NCBI GenBank assembly: GCA_034336665.1
Contig: CM067566.1
Span: forward strand, 26,876,330-26,940,329
Direction: 5' to 3'
From: Luscinia megarhynchos
Taxonomy: Eukaryota; Chordata; Aves; Passeriformes; Turdidae
DNA: 64,000 nt
Shown: positions 13,021-26,965 of the stretch, in pieces
How positions within the stretch are numbered: the first letter of the stretch is position 1
Layout: each line of letters opens with the position of its first letter
The notes under the pieces: model-generated
What the model was told of the DNA's origin: nothing
What the model saw: only the letters and a program-made list of their open reading frames with translations
The model's database searches: none
Made by a program: the position numbers and the translations under genes

Positions 13021-16000
13021 TCCTAGGAGTAGAAATTTAAATTGCTGGAAAACTGTGCAAGGGTTTAGCCTAGAGCTCTGGAATTAGGAGCCACAGTGGC
13101 AATTAGGGAGGGCTCAGCATCCTGAGGCTGTATGATGGGAATATGCTGCAAAATGCTCCATGTTACCTCCAGATGAGCAGGTCTGCATGCTCTGCCACTG
13201 GAGAGGGCTTCTAGCAGGAATCAAGGCATTCTCATTCCCAGGTTGGTCACACCTAGCCTGAGTATTTCTGTACTGGGTTACAGAGCACAGCATGCTCCTG
13301 TAAGATTTTATGTCTATCATTAAAAAATCAACGCAGGTGCCTTCCTGAGGTAATCAGTTTTACAAAGGGACAAGTTTTCACTTATAATGGAGGAAAAGAA
13401 GTGTCACAAGGTAAAGCTGGAGCTGGTATAAACTGGTGTTATTTATTCAAAGTCACTGAAACCATCTTAATTTATACCAACTGATTCTGCCTTTGGGGTA
13501 TGAGAGAAGAATTTAGCTGGTGGGCAGCTCAGTTAGAAGAACTGACCAGTGGAAGGCAGAGTATGAAGCTGTTTATGGGATGGCCTTTATGAAATTCTCC
13601 CAACAATTCTCATACATTAATGAGAAACATATCATGAGGTGACAGTGTTGACAAGTGTTATCCTTGGTCCTGGTTATGCTATAATGCAGAGAGCAGAAGC
13701 AAAGGCAGTGTTTGTGATGCTACAGGGATTTTGTAAAGCAAGAAGCATTTATGAAAGGTATGGCTTGCTCATTCCAGACTTGCAGAAGCTCTCACTGGGG
13801 TTTTGTGAGTATTTGGCATTGATAACCCTGTTTTTTTATGTTCCTTGTACCTCAGGTTTTCCATAATGTCCTTAAGACAAACCACAGCCCCCCCTCAGAA
13901 CAACTTGTTGCTCTGATAATTTTTTCTACCAGCTCCAGCAAAGAAAGTTGTATTTTATTCTGTGAAGAAATAGCTGCTGTGTGGCATGATCCCACACCAA
14001 GAGAAGAAACATCCCTGGAAAAAGTTTTTACAAACAGAGGGCTTTTATCACCATGGTGTGCCCTTTCCTTTAACTTGGTGTAAGGATGAAATTGTATCTC
14101 AAACATCTCAGAACTGTTCTGCTGAGACCCAGCCCATACCGACTGGGGGTGGAGATGGGGTGCAGAATTTTAGGAGTGATGGAGAAGGTGAAGAGACCTC
14201 AGGGCTGGGGGAGCACAGCCCCCCTGAGCCACTGGGGCTTTGCTGCTGAGCAGGAAATTGGAGTTGGCTGAGAGGGATAGAGGTGCCACAAGCATGGGGC
14301 CAGGTCAGGAGCAAGACCAGCACTGGGCATCATTTTGAGGACCAAGAAGGGACACCCATTTTTTCTTGATCATAAAATCTTTAAACAATTTCTGTTGCTT
14401 TTTCTCTTACACATGCTCAAATTAACTTTGACTGGGCTTCTGGGGAACTAGTCTTGTCCTTAAAGTTAAACACAGGTATAAGTATTTTTTCTGGAGCAGA
14501 CACAGTGTACAAAACCCCTGGCAGGATCAACCATACACTACAAAGAGTTTGCAGAATCCTTTTATACACTCAAGAATCTGCAGAAAGTAAATATGCCTTT
14601 TATGCTCACAAGAATTTCTATGAGAAACCTGATTCTAGGAGTTATATTCATGTAGCTAAAAGTGCAGAAATTTCTCATGTAGCCTAAAGCAAATAATCTT
14701 AAATGTCCAATATTAATTGCAAACTATTTGCAAATGGTCTGCAGCCAAAACTCATGTGCAGAAATTACACAGCTAAAAAATTATGATAAATAAATCTGTT
14801 TACCAGTCCTTTCTCAGGGAAATAGTGGGCCAAGTTCAACAAGTTTTTCAAATTATTTCATATAACTTTATTTCTAAACAAAGGTGCTTGCTGTCATGCT
14901 GAGAATGTCAGAACAATGCCCAAACCAGGTGTGCAAACAGGACTATAAGCAGAAGCATGGGCTGGGCCAGAAGGAGATCCTCAGAATGTGAGGAAAGATT
15001 TAATCATAATTAAAATCACCAAGAACTGAGAAAAGTCATAATGAGAAGGCAAGACTTGGATGGCTAAAATAAATTTGGGTTTTCTTATTTTTACTACCCA
15101 TCCTTTGTGGTTCCAAAATGTATTTTATTTAATTGATCTTGACTGATGTAACTGTATTTATTCTAATGCATATTCTACTAATATCCTCTCCAGCAGTGCA
15201 CAAACACAGATTTGCCCAAATTCACCTCTGGTTGCCCTTGAGAAACAAGAGTCACACCATAGCCCATAGGTCCTTTCCTTCTTGTGTCACTGAGAACCTG
15301 CTGTGTGCTTCAGGCTTGCTTCATGAGCTAGAGGCAGGATGCTGCTGTCTGTCCCAGGGTAACAGCCCATAGCTGCTCCTGCCTGGAGAGGCCTTCAAGA
15401 GCCAGCTGGGGCCCATCAGGCATTTTACAGGACTGGATTCTCTGCTTGTAGTCCTAGAGAAACTTGCACTCATTTTACTGGTGGAAGCAGCTGATGCTTT
15501 TGCACTCGTGGTGCAGCTCATCCCTGGCAGGGTGACCATCACTGAAGCCTGGGATGAGGATGTGGCTGGGAGGATGGCATGAGGAGGTGAACTGATGGCC
15601 AAGGAAGGGTCTGGCTGAGCCACTTTTCTCCAGGAGTTCCCACAGCCTATGCAGAAGGCAACAGTTGTTTTTCCTGAACATAATTTGAAATGCAGGTGTG
15701 ATGCAGCTGCATGAGAGGCTTGGACCATATGGAAGCACATTTTTATTACCAAATAACCTTGACACACTTTACCAGCAGTTACTGTCTGGTGTTGGCTTAT
15801 TAGTCACTTTTCCCTTCTTGGAATGTGGCGAGAAGTGTTAATGAAGAGGGGCAAATGCCACCATCTTTGTCAGCAGCCATGCTAACTCCAGTGCATGGCC
15901 AGTGCAGATAGCCCTGCTCACTGTCTGCCTGGAGTGCCTGTTTAGTCATCACTTTGCTGATACTTACAGGAAAGAGCCATTGTTCCTGGGCTTCCTTGTC

Positions 16001-19000
16001 GATAGCACAAGTTCCTGAATTCCTACTTGTAAGTTAAAGAAAACACTTCTGAAGAAAGCCTTGGGTCTAATTCATAGCTCTCAACATTTTCCACTACAAC
16101 CTGCATTAATTGGTTTGATTTTTTAATTCATGGCCTCTGAAACAGCAAGGGGAATTTAAGCAAACTTCTTTGGGCAAGATTATGGTGTAGCATACAAGAA
16201 TTGAAATGCCACAACAAAAGCAACCAGCAAACCTATGTGACTGCCTGGAGAATCCTTGAGTTTTGAAAGGTGCTCAGCCCTGCACAGCTGTTTTGGAAGA
16301 GAAAAGCAAGGTGCTCTTCAAGGGGTATTTTCAATGTAGCCAACATATTTATCAGGTTAGATCACAGGAAAGGAACATGGGCAAAAAGAAATCTTTTTAA
16401 TTAATTGAATTGATAAGCATAATAGCTGCCTGGTTCAACATAATAAGGGGCACAAATTATTCAGTCATTTGCCAGTGCCCATCTGGTACATTTGACTGGT
16501 TTATAATGTTAGCATTGCTGTTCAGCTAGGAAAGGAAAGAAATTGCATCTTCTGGAAATTAGGAAGAAGAGAAACAAAGCATAGAAAATAGAAAGCATGG
16601 GAGACATCAATGTATCTTTAAAAAAAATTGATAGGATAGATGGGAATCTAAAAAAATTGGGTAAGAAAGAGACTTTTTTAATAAAGCAGAGACCCATATG
16701 GGTACATTGCTTCTTTTGTAGGCTATGTCCTGAATATGCAGTAGCCTTCTTTATCTAGCTAACATTGTAAGGAGATATGGAATTTACCTAGTTAAATGTG
16801 CTTAGATAATAAGAGTTTTTCATGTAAGTGCTGCTCTGTAATAGACATGGCCTTCCCTGAGATAGTGAGTGATTTAGATAAAAGATGGGCATACTGTATT
16901 AACTTTGAAGATGTAATCTTCACTAGGAAATCCTGAAAACTGAAACTAAATTAGCATTCTAGTAATTGTACATGTCCAGGGACGTTTCAGTAGATAAGTG
17001 CAACAACAGCAGCTGAAAGCTGTTAAACTCTGTGGCTGCTAAAAATGTGATCTACATGACATTTACATAAAATACAGACTCATGTCACTCATGCCAAGCA
17101 GAAAAAAAAACAAAAACCAAAACCAGTAATATTGTAAAACATTTTGACATTGCTTTGGGTGTTTGCATTAGTAAAGGTTAAGAGGTAAGGCTTTTATAGA
17201 CTCCAGTCATGGTTCTGGCTGTGTTTTCCTCTCAGACAGCCACACTTGCATCAGTGCAGCCCTGTGCACACACCCAGATGAATGGCACAGCATGGGCACA
17301 GTAAGGCTGGTACATACAGTGTGATTTATCTCTAGGTGTGCAATAAACACTTTTCCTGCCAGCCTGCACTGCCAAGCCTCTGGAACAGTGGGAGTGCAAA
17401 AATACAGGAAAAGACACATCCCGTGTGCTTGCCATGGTGCATGGGAACTGGCCAGGAGTACAGGAAATCCTATGCAATGTGAGCAGTGCAGCAGTCCTGG
17501 CAGTGCCTAACATGCCCTGGGAGCTTGTCTGCAGGGAAGGGGGTGGCTGAACCCGGGTTGCAAACCCTTGAGCTCATACTTTGGGGTGGTACAGTCTCTG
17601 CCAGCTCGGGGTCCAGCTGCACCAGCACCTAAGCATCCTTCTCATGCAGCCAGCAGCTCACTCTGCTGCTCTCACTGACTTGAAGGAAGCTTCTCATATG
17701 CCAAAAATTAGCCCTGGAGCAGGGCCAGGCTTCTCAGCACATTATGGGACAGAACTGTTGACAGACAATCTTAACTCTCTCCCTTGTGAGAAGTTTGTAC
17801 ACACGCTCAGAGGAGCTGCAGGACCAAGGTCTTGGCCTCACATTCTTGCTGAAAAGCCCATGGTGCTTTTCATGAAAATTAGGACACCAGAATCATCAGA
17901 TGCTGATGCCAGGAAAACCCTCCTGCCCTATCCTCCCTGGGTATCTGTAAACATCTGTGGTGAACCAGTCTGCCAAACCTCAGCCCCAAGCAGTGAGACT
18001 TTGAAACAGTTTGGTATTAGTTTGACTTTAATACTGAAAAGAAAGGAAATGCTCAGAGGCTGATATTCCTGACTGCTATTTGTGTGCACGTGTTCTGTGT
18101 TTGTACAGAGACAGATTAGGGGGCACAGCTGAGGAATTCACAAAAAGCAAGGTGTTTCTGTGGTGGGATATGCCAGCAAGCAAGCAGATGAGTAGAAAAG
18201 TTAAACTGGAGTAATATTTCATTGGATTGCTTGGCAGATTTTTCTTCTGCTACTAGTTTGGGCAGAATAATCTGGTGAGGATGCTCTGCTCGAGAAAGAA
18301 GACCAAGGGAAGGAAAATGCTTGGCCCCAACAGGACAGCAGACTTTTGTCTTGCTAACCTGTATAAATAAGGCTGTCTGAATTAGCAGTATGGAGCATGT
18401 TACATTCCCTGGGCATCTTTTTTTCTTTATCTTACTTGGGTTTTTGATCTATGGATGAGTGAGTCAGGAAGTGGCCTGAAAACACCCCTTTAGCCTCATG
18501 CATGGAAATTTTATAATTATAGGGCTACATCGACAGGCTCCCACTCCTGTCATGACACTTGGCATGGTTTATGTGGTTTAAACAAGAGAGGGAAAGAACT
18601 CACCTCCCCAAAACAGTGAAATAATGAGGAACAAAATGCACTCTTTTATCTTTTTGTCAAGTGAGGGAAGTCTATTATCTGCCCAAGCCTGTCTGCCCAG
18701 AGCAGCATTTTACAGGCTGATTAGTGTATAGCTTCCTGCAGTAAACTGCCTGCAGGGACCAGAACACAGGAGGGGAAAGAGAAATTCAGGGATGAGATTT
18801 AAGCTCCAGCCTTAGTTTCTGTTGCCTATTCTGTCTATTGACATCTTCAATGTCAATACATATTTAACTGATAATTCATGGATATTATATGACATGCAGG
18901 TACAAACAAGCATGCAAGCACAAAATAGCCTACATCAACCCCAGGAGTCACTGCTGACTCTGAACCCTGGACAATGCCAAAGCAGGAAGGAGTGAACCAT

Positions 19001-22000
19001 CTGACTGTGGAAAAAGGCACCCCTGGAGCAGGTTGGCAGTAATGTCAGACAAGTTTATGGTGCTGGAGTTCTGTAGAGCCATGGCCTCCAGATTTGAAAA
19101 GACCCAGGGTCAATGCAGAAAAAAGAGTTTCTGCTACGCTAAAAAACTGTTAGCTCTTCATATTTTGTATTCTTGGAAAGTAATTACGCCATGCTGAATT
19201 TGTAAAGGATTTCCTTGCATAATCTTGTTATTATTCTGTTAGAGATGTCTGTTAAAAATGTATTTGTGATAACAGGAAGAACCAACCACTCGTTAAGTGT
19301 CTAATTTGTATGGCAAAGTAGTGATATGACAGCAAATTTCTTACACCTCCAAACTGCTAATGCTTTATTTCACTGTGTAAAGCAGGACAAAGCTGGAAAG
19401 TCAACAGGATCTTTTGGGTTCAGTGACTAAGAATCTTTGCAAGACTTGGAAGCAGTATTTGCTGTCAGAGTGTATGACTGTATGGAGTCATAAGCACTGT
19501 AACAGAAGAGCTGACACAAATGTTAAGCAAGAAAGTGGCATTATTCCTAAAATCCTTTTCTGAAGGTGTCTCAGCAATGGAAAGAGGTGACTTGAAGGCT
19601 AACTGGGAGCTTGTAGCATATTTCTTTGTATGAGCAATGCACAGCCCACTGAAATCAGCCCTGCAGTGCAGGGTCAGCAGGAGGAGTTTCTCTTTGCTGA
19701 AATCAGAAAGATAATCAGCTTTTAGATCCTGGAAGTGATTTGGTTAGGTGCATTGATCTTGATTTGGAGACACACTTCAAATGAGCCTTTGTAATAGAAT
19801 TTGAAGAGCCCTGCTGCCTTTTATTTATTTATTATTAGCAACATTATGCACTTTATTTGCTTAGATGTAGGTATTTATTCCAGGTAAATGGGATAACCTT
19901 AGAAAACCACAGGGATGATACTGTGTGTATGAACTCTGTGCATTGTTCAAATCTGATTTACTTCAAATATTTCTGTATCATCTTTGCTGAGATTGTCACA
20001 AAAATTATTTGCTTTGGTTTCCTGGATGAATGTGAGTTAGCATAACTCACTTACTCACATAACTCACCCACTATCCAGCTAAATCCAGTGGGCTACCAGG
20101 ATTATAGAGGAGACAGCTTGGGTTCAGCCCCTGATCTCAGCTCCCTGGGAGGTGTTGAGAGGTGCTGCCTCACAAAACAGAGATAAATGAAAAAAGAGCA
20201 GAAAGATAATGAGAAAGATAAAATTGCACAAACCTTCTCCCTCACCCTGTCAAGAAGCCTTAACATCCAATGAACTTGAGCTAGTCAGGCATGCAGACCT
20301 TTCACACATCCAGAAAAGCATTATAGAACATACAATCAGCAGTTGTGGGGAAGAGAAGCTGTCCTAGATCAACCATTCCTGGTGTTCCCACAAGGAAGAG
20401 CAGGTAGCTGGACTGGGCATTCCCTTCCTGTTCAGTCATTTGGCACCAATCTTAAATTGCCATTAGCATTTTTCACAAAGAAAAAATCTTTTTTCAAGCA
20501 TATCATTTTCACCAGTAGATTTTCCCAACCCAGAAAATTCTCTAGACATCAGACTATTGTCAGAACCATACTGAGGGATTTGCACACTCCCAAGCAAGGT
20601 GTGATACAAAGAAAGCAAATTTAACTTTAAAAGTTTGCCAAGCCAGGGTTCTGATGAGGATTGTGTTCTCTCCCAATGTCAACTCTAAATGCTCCCTGCT
20701 CACTGCAGAGGCATAGCATGAGTGTCAGCAGCTCCTGCAGAGCAGCCAGCATGCTGCTCTCATTGAGATAACCTGCCATGGTTGGCCCTCACTCATCTTA
20801 AACCAGAGAGAGCACATACAAGGAGAACAGTACTTTTTTTTTTTTTTCTCTTTTCATTTCCTCAGCAGGTAGTTTACAGCAGGATGGGGCAGCATGAGCA
20901 GTCAGGGCACAGGACTGCAGCCCAGGGATGTCACCTCCATCCATGCTTGGACACACAATCACATTCCCTGGCTGCAAAACAGGAGCCATGGTGCTCACCC
21001 AGCTCTGTGAAAAAGGACCTTCAGATCTACACACCTGAATGGCAGCAGAAGTGCTGTGAGCTATTTAATAAGTTTAACTTTTCTTACTTCTATATGAGAT
21101 GAGTTTTTTTTAAAAAAAAACTGCTGAGCAAGTACAGAGGCTGATGTGCAAAACCACAAAGATCCCTTCAACACACAAAGTGCCAGCTGAAATGAGAGGT
21201 GGATGATACACTTGGCACAGGAAAGGTGGTGGCAGTACAAAAGCACTCCTAAGAATTTCTAAAAGGTGTCAGATCAGAAGGGGGAATAAAAACCCAATTT
21301 TATTAGGGGCAGAGGAGAAGGAAGAAACTGTAGAGAAGGGAATGTGTGAGGATCACAAGGTGACAAAATCCAGCCCCAACAAAAGACTCATGAATCTGAA
21401 TGAATAGAAAAGGGAAAACATGAGTTTTTTATCCTCTCTTACATATGAAACAAAGCAAAAAAGAAGTTTAAAATTAGACACACCAGTTTTAAAACATAAC
21501 TTCATTTGCAAACTCATTATATGAACTGAAAACTGCATCTCTTGTTCCCTTTTTTCCAGTGGACTGAAGAAATTATTTGTGATTTGACTGACAGTGCAAT
21601 GGAGACTTTCAGAAAATGAAGAAAACCTTTATCACTCATCAATCCTGCACTTGCTACAGTACAGGACTAGAAAAAAACATGTGGACCAAAAGCTTGTCTG
21701 AAGCCATCAGAATGTGATCCTAAGAAACCATTTTTAGCAACCCCTATTCAATTGGTTCCTGCCCAATGATAAAGTTCCTTATTGCCTCCTTGCTCTGCAC
21801 GTGGCCAGTAAAGGACTAGGGATTTACAGTTCTTTGGGATCATCCACAGAATCACTGTACCACCCCCTTTCTTCATAGAAAATACACAGGTGTATGCTGA
21901 ATGTGTAATTTTTTCAGCTGTATCATACAGAATCAGTTCCCTCTCCAACCTAGTGAGAAGAAGAGAATTATCTATTTCAAGTTATACTTGAAAAAATGCC

Positions 22001-23004
22001 TTCATTTGCAAAGTATCAGGGACTGCAAAAAGACAACTGATGATAAGACTTTTCTTACCTAGCTCCTTCTAAAGTGAAATGGGGTGGCAGCAAAGCTAGA
22101 AAGAGATCCTTCAATTCACAAAGCCTCTCTGTGTCTTAACTGTACCTCAGATTAAAGGATTTAAGTCATAGCATGGCATTGGGTGGGAGAAGACAGAAGT
22201 AGTAGGAAGCTTTGTTCAGTTAGATAAATTCATCATGGATCTTGTAAAATGAAGAGACCATAGGATATAAATCAGTTTATATGTGGCACATGAAAAAGGT
22301 CAACACTTGCTGTGATAAGTTGTAGTGGATAGTTACATTCTGAAATGAAGGCTTTATGCCATTTTTCTTTAGGGAACAACTTACAGACATAGCTAACTGG
22401 TTCAATACTCACTGTAGAGATCAGAAGAACATGTTTTTTGTTTTGTGACCTCTTGGTGCCAGAGCCCAGTGCTGGGGGAGTATCCCATGAGGGCCACTGA
22501 GCCACCACAGTAGCTGAGGCTGTGCCAGACCCCACACCTCAGCACAGGGACTGGGAGCATTGAGTCTCAGATAGTGCTATATGATGAATAACAAAACAAA
22601 TAAACATAAAAAAACCGACCCAAACCCCTCCCAAAAATAATGAGAAGAGTTAAAAAGTAAGGAGAGTTCTTGTTTCCCCTGTTACCTGCAACTGCAACCC
22701 ATCATCTTCCTCTCTCATCTCCACATGCTGGTTGCTCATGAGGCTCTGTGAAGAGGTGTGTGCCTGCCAACATTTGCAGCTTGCAAAATATAGTTTGATG
22801 TCAAATCCACATTCAGAAATGCCTATTTTTTCCTACTCAGGTGCTTACATTACATTACCTGGAAGGTTGGCTGCTTAACAATACAGCTTAATCTGTGTGA
22901 TACTCAATGTGAATTAGAAACTGACAATGTTATCTCAAGAAAATGCTTCTATCTCCTTTGGGATTTCTGCTCTTCTGCATTTTCTGTAAACTGTATTTAT
23001 GCTT
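13021..23004. other. Intergenic, no gene recognised
   Basis: Ten kilobases of single-copy-looking DNA. Open frames of 148 codons (minus, 15321-15767) and 160 codons (plus, 17581-18063, without an ATG at its start) exist but match nothing I know. A T-run lies at about 20834-20847. No splice-bounded conserved exon, RNA gene or clear repeat family was seen. Confidence 0.6.
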
Positions 23005-23052
23005 GGATCTGGTGATGGGAAGTGTACAGGATCTGGTGATGGGAAGTGTACA
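23005..23052. repeat. 24-bp perfect tandem duplication
   Basis: A 24-bp unit beginning GGATCTGGTGATGGG occurs twice back to back without a mismatch (23005-23028 and 23029-23052), followed by a partial third start (GGATC). The identity of the copies suggests a recent duplication. Confidence 0.95.
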
Positions 23053-23427
23053 GGATCCTTCTCTTTTTAAAACTAAATTAATTTAAACCCAGCAGGAAGA
23101 GCTTAACTATGGAAGAGTCTATATTTAGATTATTTTCCTTTTGTGTACAGCTGAGTGTATTTCCAGATCCCTTGAGTGTCTGTCATGCTGTGGGCAGCTA
23201 CAAAACATATTCCACCCTTGAAAGTCATTCCAAAGGCAGAAGGAAGACGAGGAAGAATAACAAGCTGCAATCACCACAAAACTTAGGAATAAGTCTCTTC
23301 CATCCTCAGAACACAAATTTATCTTGTTTGACAGCACCAATGTTGAATTATGCTCAATAGTTTGTCACAAGTGTTAAAACTCACCCACAAAAGCACAAAA
23401 CAATTGAATAATTTAAGTTCAAATGGA
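23053..23427. other. Intergenic, nothing recognised
   Basis: Short A+T-rich spacer between the tandem duplication and an old CR1 fragment. The small open frames on both strands show no recognisable product. Confidence 0.6.
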
Positions 23428-23610
23428 TCTCTGGAGATCATCTCGTTCCCACTCAGAGCAGCTCATGGATTAGACCTAACATAAAATTTAGATCAGCTTC
23501 TCAGGGCCTTTTCTAGTCCAGTTTTTAATATCTTTGAGAACAGAAATTACATGGCCTCTCTGAACAACTTATTCAAGTGCCTGGTTATCCACATAGTGAA
23601 AAATTGAAAA
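23428..23610 (-). mobile_element. CR1 LINE fragment, antisense
   Basis: Read on the plus strand, the stretch follows the antisense CR1 3' region: GAGATCATCTCGTTCC..., then 'AGTTTTTAATATCTTTGAGA', then a 'CCTCTCTGAACAACTTATTC' segment that corresponds to the familiar 'cctctctgggcaacctgttccagtgc' of CR1. Many substitutions mark it as old. It is a 5'-truncated piece, the usual state of CR1 copies. Confidence 0.75.
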
Positions 23611-26600
23611 ATTGCTTGAACAAAGTCTAACAAAGAAGGACTGATTTAAACACAAATAAACCATTTGGTGCTGTGTGAATACTAAAAGGCTTTAACTCCT
23701 CAAGCATGTATCAATTCCAAAGGTCTCAAATAGGAAATTTAGCATTGTCAGCAGCACAGAGCCATAACTTTTATAAATAATAAAAAAGTTAATTCAGCAC
23801 ATGCTTATGTTTCTGTTCCTACTTACTGCTCTTTCTTTTGATCTAGTCAAGTACTTCTAGAGAATAAAATTTACAGTTTCCAGTAGTAACATTTCATTAA
23901 TTTTTAGTAATATTTTAGCAATAATTTAATGGCCAAAAGCACACATGTTAACTTCCATAACGTCTCCCTCTCTTAAACAGAAGAGAGCTTTAGGATGTGA
24001 TATTCCCAAAAGAAACCTCAAACCAAAACCATTTTTTTTGCTAAATGGAAATTAGTTTGGCTTTAATTTCTGATTTTCATTTTAGCTTTTGTGGGTTTAG
24101 TTTTTAGGTGGATTTTCCTTGTATTTGTTGTATTATTACAATAATTTATTACAAATTGCAAATGTATTAATGTATTACAAAAATGTATTATTACAATATT
24201 TATCAGTGTTGTGTTGAATAATACAAACTATATTTGCTTGTGCAACAAAAGACACAGCATAATTAATTGAATCTTTAGACAGACTTTCAAAATCCTTCAA
24301 AATCTGTCAAGCATAGAGAATGATAGCCAAAAACGTGTGAAAATGTGAAATTTGGAGGTAAAAACAATCACATACTGTATTTAGATGGGTCATAAATAGC
24401 CTCATTTAGAAACTCAAACAATCTTACAGTGGAGGTGATGTAAAACATGATTTCATATCTACTTCAAAGTGGCCTCATTGAGAGGTTAAACATCATTTTT
24501 CACACAATTGTATAATTGAACCAGTGCTCCCTTTTACTGTTCTGTGGTTATTTTTATTTGCACTTGTGTAACATTCTGGTTTTCATACATCACATCAAAA
24601 GTTTGACCCTCAAATTGCTTAACAATCTTTGGAGACTTGCAGAAGAGAGCTCGCTGTTTCCTTCCCAAGAAAATGTGGATCATGGTACAGCTGAGCAGGA
24701 TCACAGAATCTTATCTCCACTGTTATGACAAAACAAACAGTCATTACTAGCTGCAAAGAAAATAAGCTCTTCTGTAAGCAGAGCAGATCCCTAGCCTACC
24801 AGTTCACAAATATAAAAACAATGCTTTGTGAAGGAAAAGTGCCACGAAAACCAGTTGATCATTAATTGCTGAGGAAAGAAAAATCTTCACATTGCAGGGA
24901 CACGCTGAAGGCTCTTGGTGGACCACTGGCACTGTTCACACAAAGGCAGTTTTGACTTGTTTCTAGAGCTCAGGATTTCAAGAAACACCTGGTGTTTGCT
25001 GTACATGTTGTAGGGGACACTGGCAAACCACAGGTGATGTGCCTGCAGCTGTCAGAGGTGAACACAAAGCCCCAGGCTTTGTGCCCACTGGGGTATACAC
25101 TGCTGGGTGGAAAAGCAGTTGACCTTGGCATTGCCACAGTTTTGTCAGAAAGTCCACATGCTAATAACACTCAACAATGTCTGACAATTTGCACAAATAA
25201 GAACAAACCAGGCTGAATAATCAACTGAAGCACTGCTTCTAGTATGTGGTAGTGCCTAAAGGGTCCAAGCAGGGATTAAATCCTCCTTCAGCTAGGTACT
25301 GTGCAAACAAACAGCAGAAAGAGAATCCCCCACCCGAGTTCACCACCTTAAGCAGTGCACTGCCAACAGCAGTATCACTTACAGCTGAGACTTGGCCACA
25401 TTTGCTGAGCTAACGAGCAGGGAAGCAGTATTTGGTATTAGGTGGATTCTGTGAGAAATCTGGAAGCTGGCACTTAAGGGGAAAGTACTGGCAAGCAAAA
25501 TGTAAAGAAACATAATTCAGAATACAGCCATCACTTAAAAAGAACCCAAAAAATCATATAGTTTATTGTATGACCAACTGATGGTCCAGGGAGAGCAAGT
25601 AATGCAAAAATAATCATGGAGTGACAAACAGTGTGGTATTCATGTAATCCAAAAAAAAGACTGGAGGCAGGGTGTTTCTCTCAGAACAAAGACAGTATAA
25701 TTAGTTTTTTCTTCCATTAAACCCTTAGATATTCCTGCAGAAAGGAGTGACAAGAGGAGGAAAAATACAGAAGTCTTTTCAGGACACACCTGCCTTTGCA
25801 GAGGGAGAGAAAAGAAAGGAGTCCAGTAGCACCCCGCCCTCCCAGCATGGCAGGGGATTTCTCCTTGCTCATCCCTGCTCACTCCTCACCCTGCTCACTC
25901 CCCAGGCACCACAGGTGTTCCTCTTCTCCTCAGGACATGGCTCCATGCTGGTAAGTCCCTTTGCCTGAACTAGAGCTGCTGGAGCATCCTCCAGAGAAAA
26001 CAACTATGCAACTATGGCTGGTACTGCTCCACCTGCGTCGTAGGTGATGCCATGCCTTGAGTGAAAAGCTGCAGAGGGGCTGGAACAAAGCCAGAGAATT
26101 AAAGTTCAAATAAATACCAATGCATTTACTTTGTTCTCTTGTCATCCTGTTACCCCTGTCCAGACCTTGTGCTCCATTGACTCTTCCTCATTTTAAAGAG
26201 GCAACTGGACAGGTTCCAAAGTCAGTACTGCCAACCCCTAAAGTAGCTTTTCCTTTGGACCTGTGTGACTTGTGTTGCTTGGATGCCCAGCAGACCCATC
26301 ACAGAGAGCTGTCCTGGCCATTGAAGCCAGCTCCATGCTTCATGTTCAGTATGGTATTTGCTGCCAGATGTCTTAGCCTTACTGCAATTAAGTCATAAAG
26401 CAGATTCCAGTAAAAGTGAGCTGGGGTACTGGCACTTAAGTTCAATCAGAAAAGGGATGTGAGGGATCTCTCTCTTAATCCTGGTAAATAATATAAGTAA
26501 AGCCTCATGAAATCAGGGCATTTGAGATGCATCTTTATCCTAAACAGCAGATTTGCTCATTCTTGTAGTTCTACACCACATTCACTCTTCTCTCATTATT

Positions 26601-26869
26601 TAACATTTCACCAAATATCTCCTGGTATGCAACCACACAAACACAGGCAGAGCATTATCCTCTAGCACCACAAACCCTTCAGCTAAACCCTTCATGAGGC
26701 CCACGGAGCAGAGGCTCTGCCTTGCAGCTCAGACACACAGGTTGTGTCTGCAGGGAGGTGACGTGGGGACGATTAACTTGCAAAAGTACAGTGTGAAAAC
26801 CATTAAGTGTCACAAGTTGTGTGGAGAGTGACTTTTACACTTATCAGCCTAACGGCAAGCAAAGGCCCT
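23611..26869. other. Intergenic, no gene recognised
   Basis: A+T-rich DNA with a low-complexity stretch at 24120-24215 in which TATTACAA-like words recur. No exon, RNA gene or mobile element was recognised. Confidence 0.6.
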
Positions 26870-26965
26870 TAGATGCACCCCCGAAATTCCTGCCTGCCCT
26901 TTGCGGGTCCCCACGGCGTGCGCGGACACGCGCCGGGGCTCGCCCGCTGCAATCCTGCCCTTCTG
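26870..26965. promoter_or_regulatory. Isolated CpG-dense patch, possible distal regulatory element
   Basis: Eleven CpG dinucleotides fall within about 75 bp (26880-26953), in surroundings that are A+T-rich and CpG-poor for many kilobases. A TGACGTGG word, CRE-like, lies about 110 bp upstream near 26758-26765. No open frame or splice pattern explains the patch. Retained CpGs suggest an unmethylated element in the germ line, such as a small promoter or enhancer, but this is inference. Confidence 0.35.
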
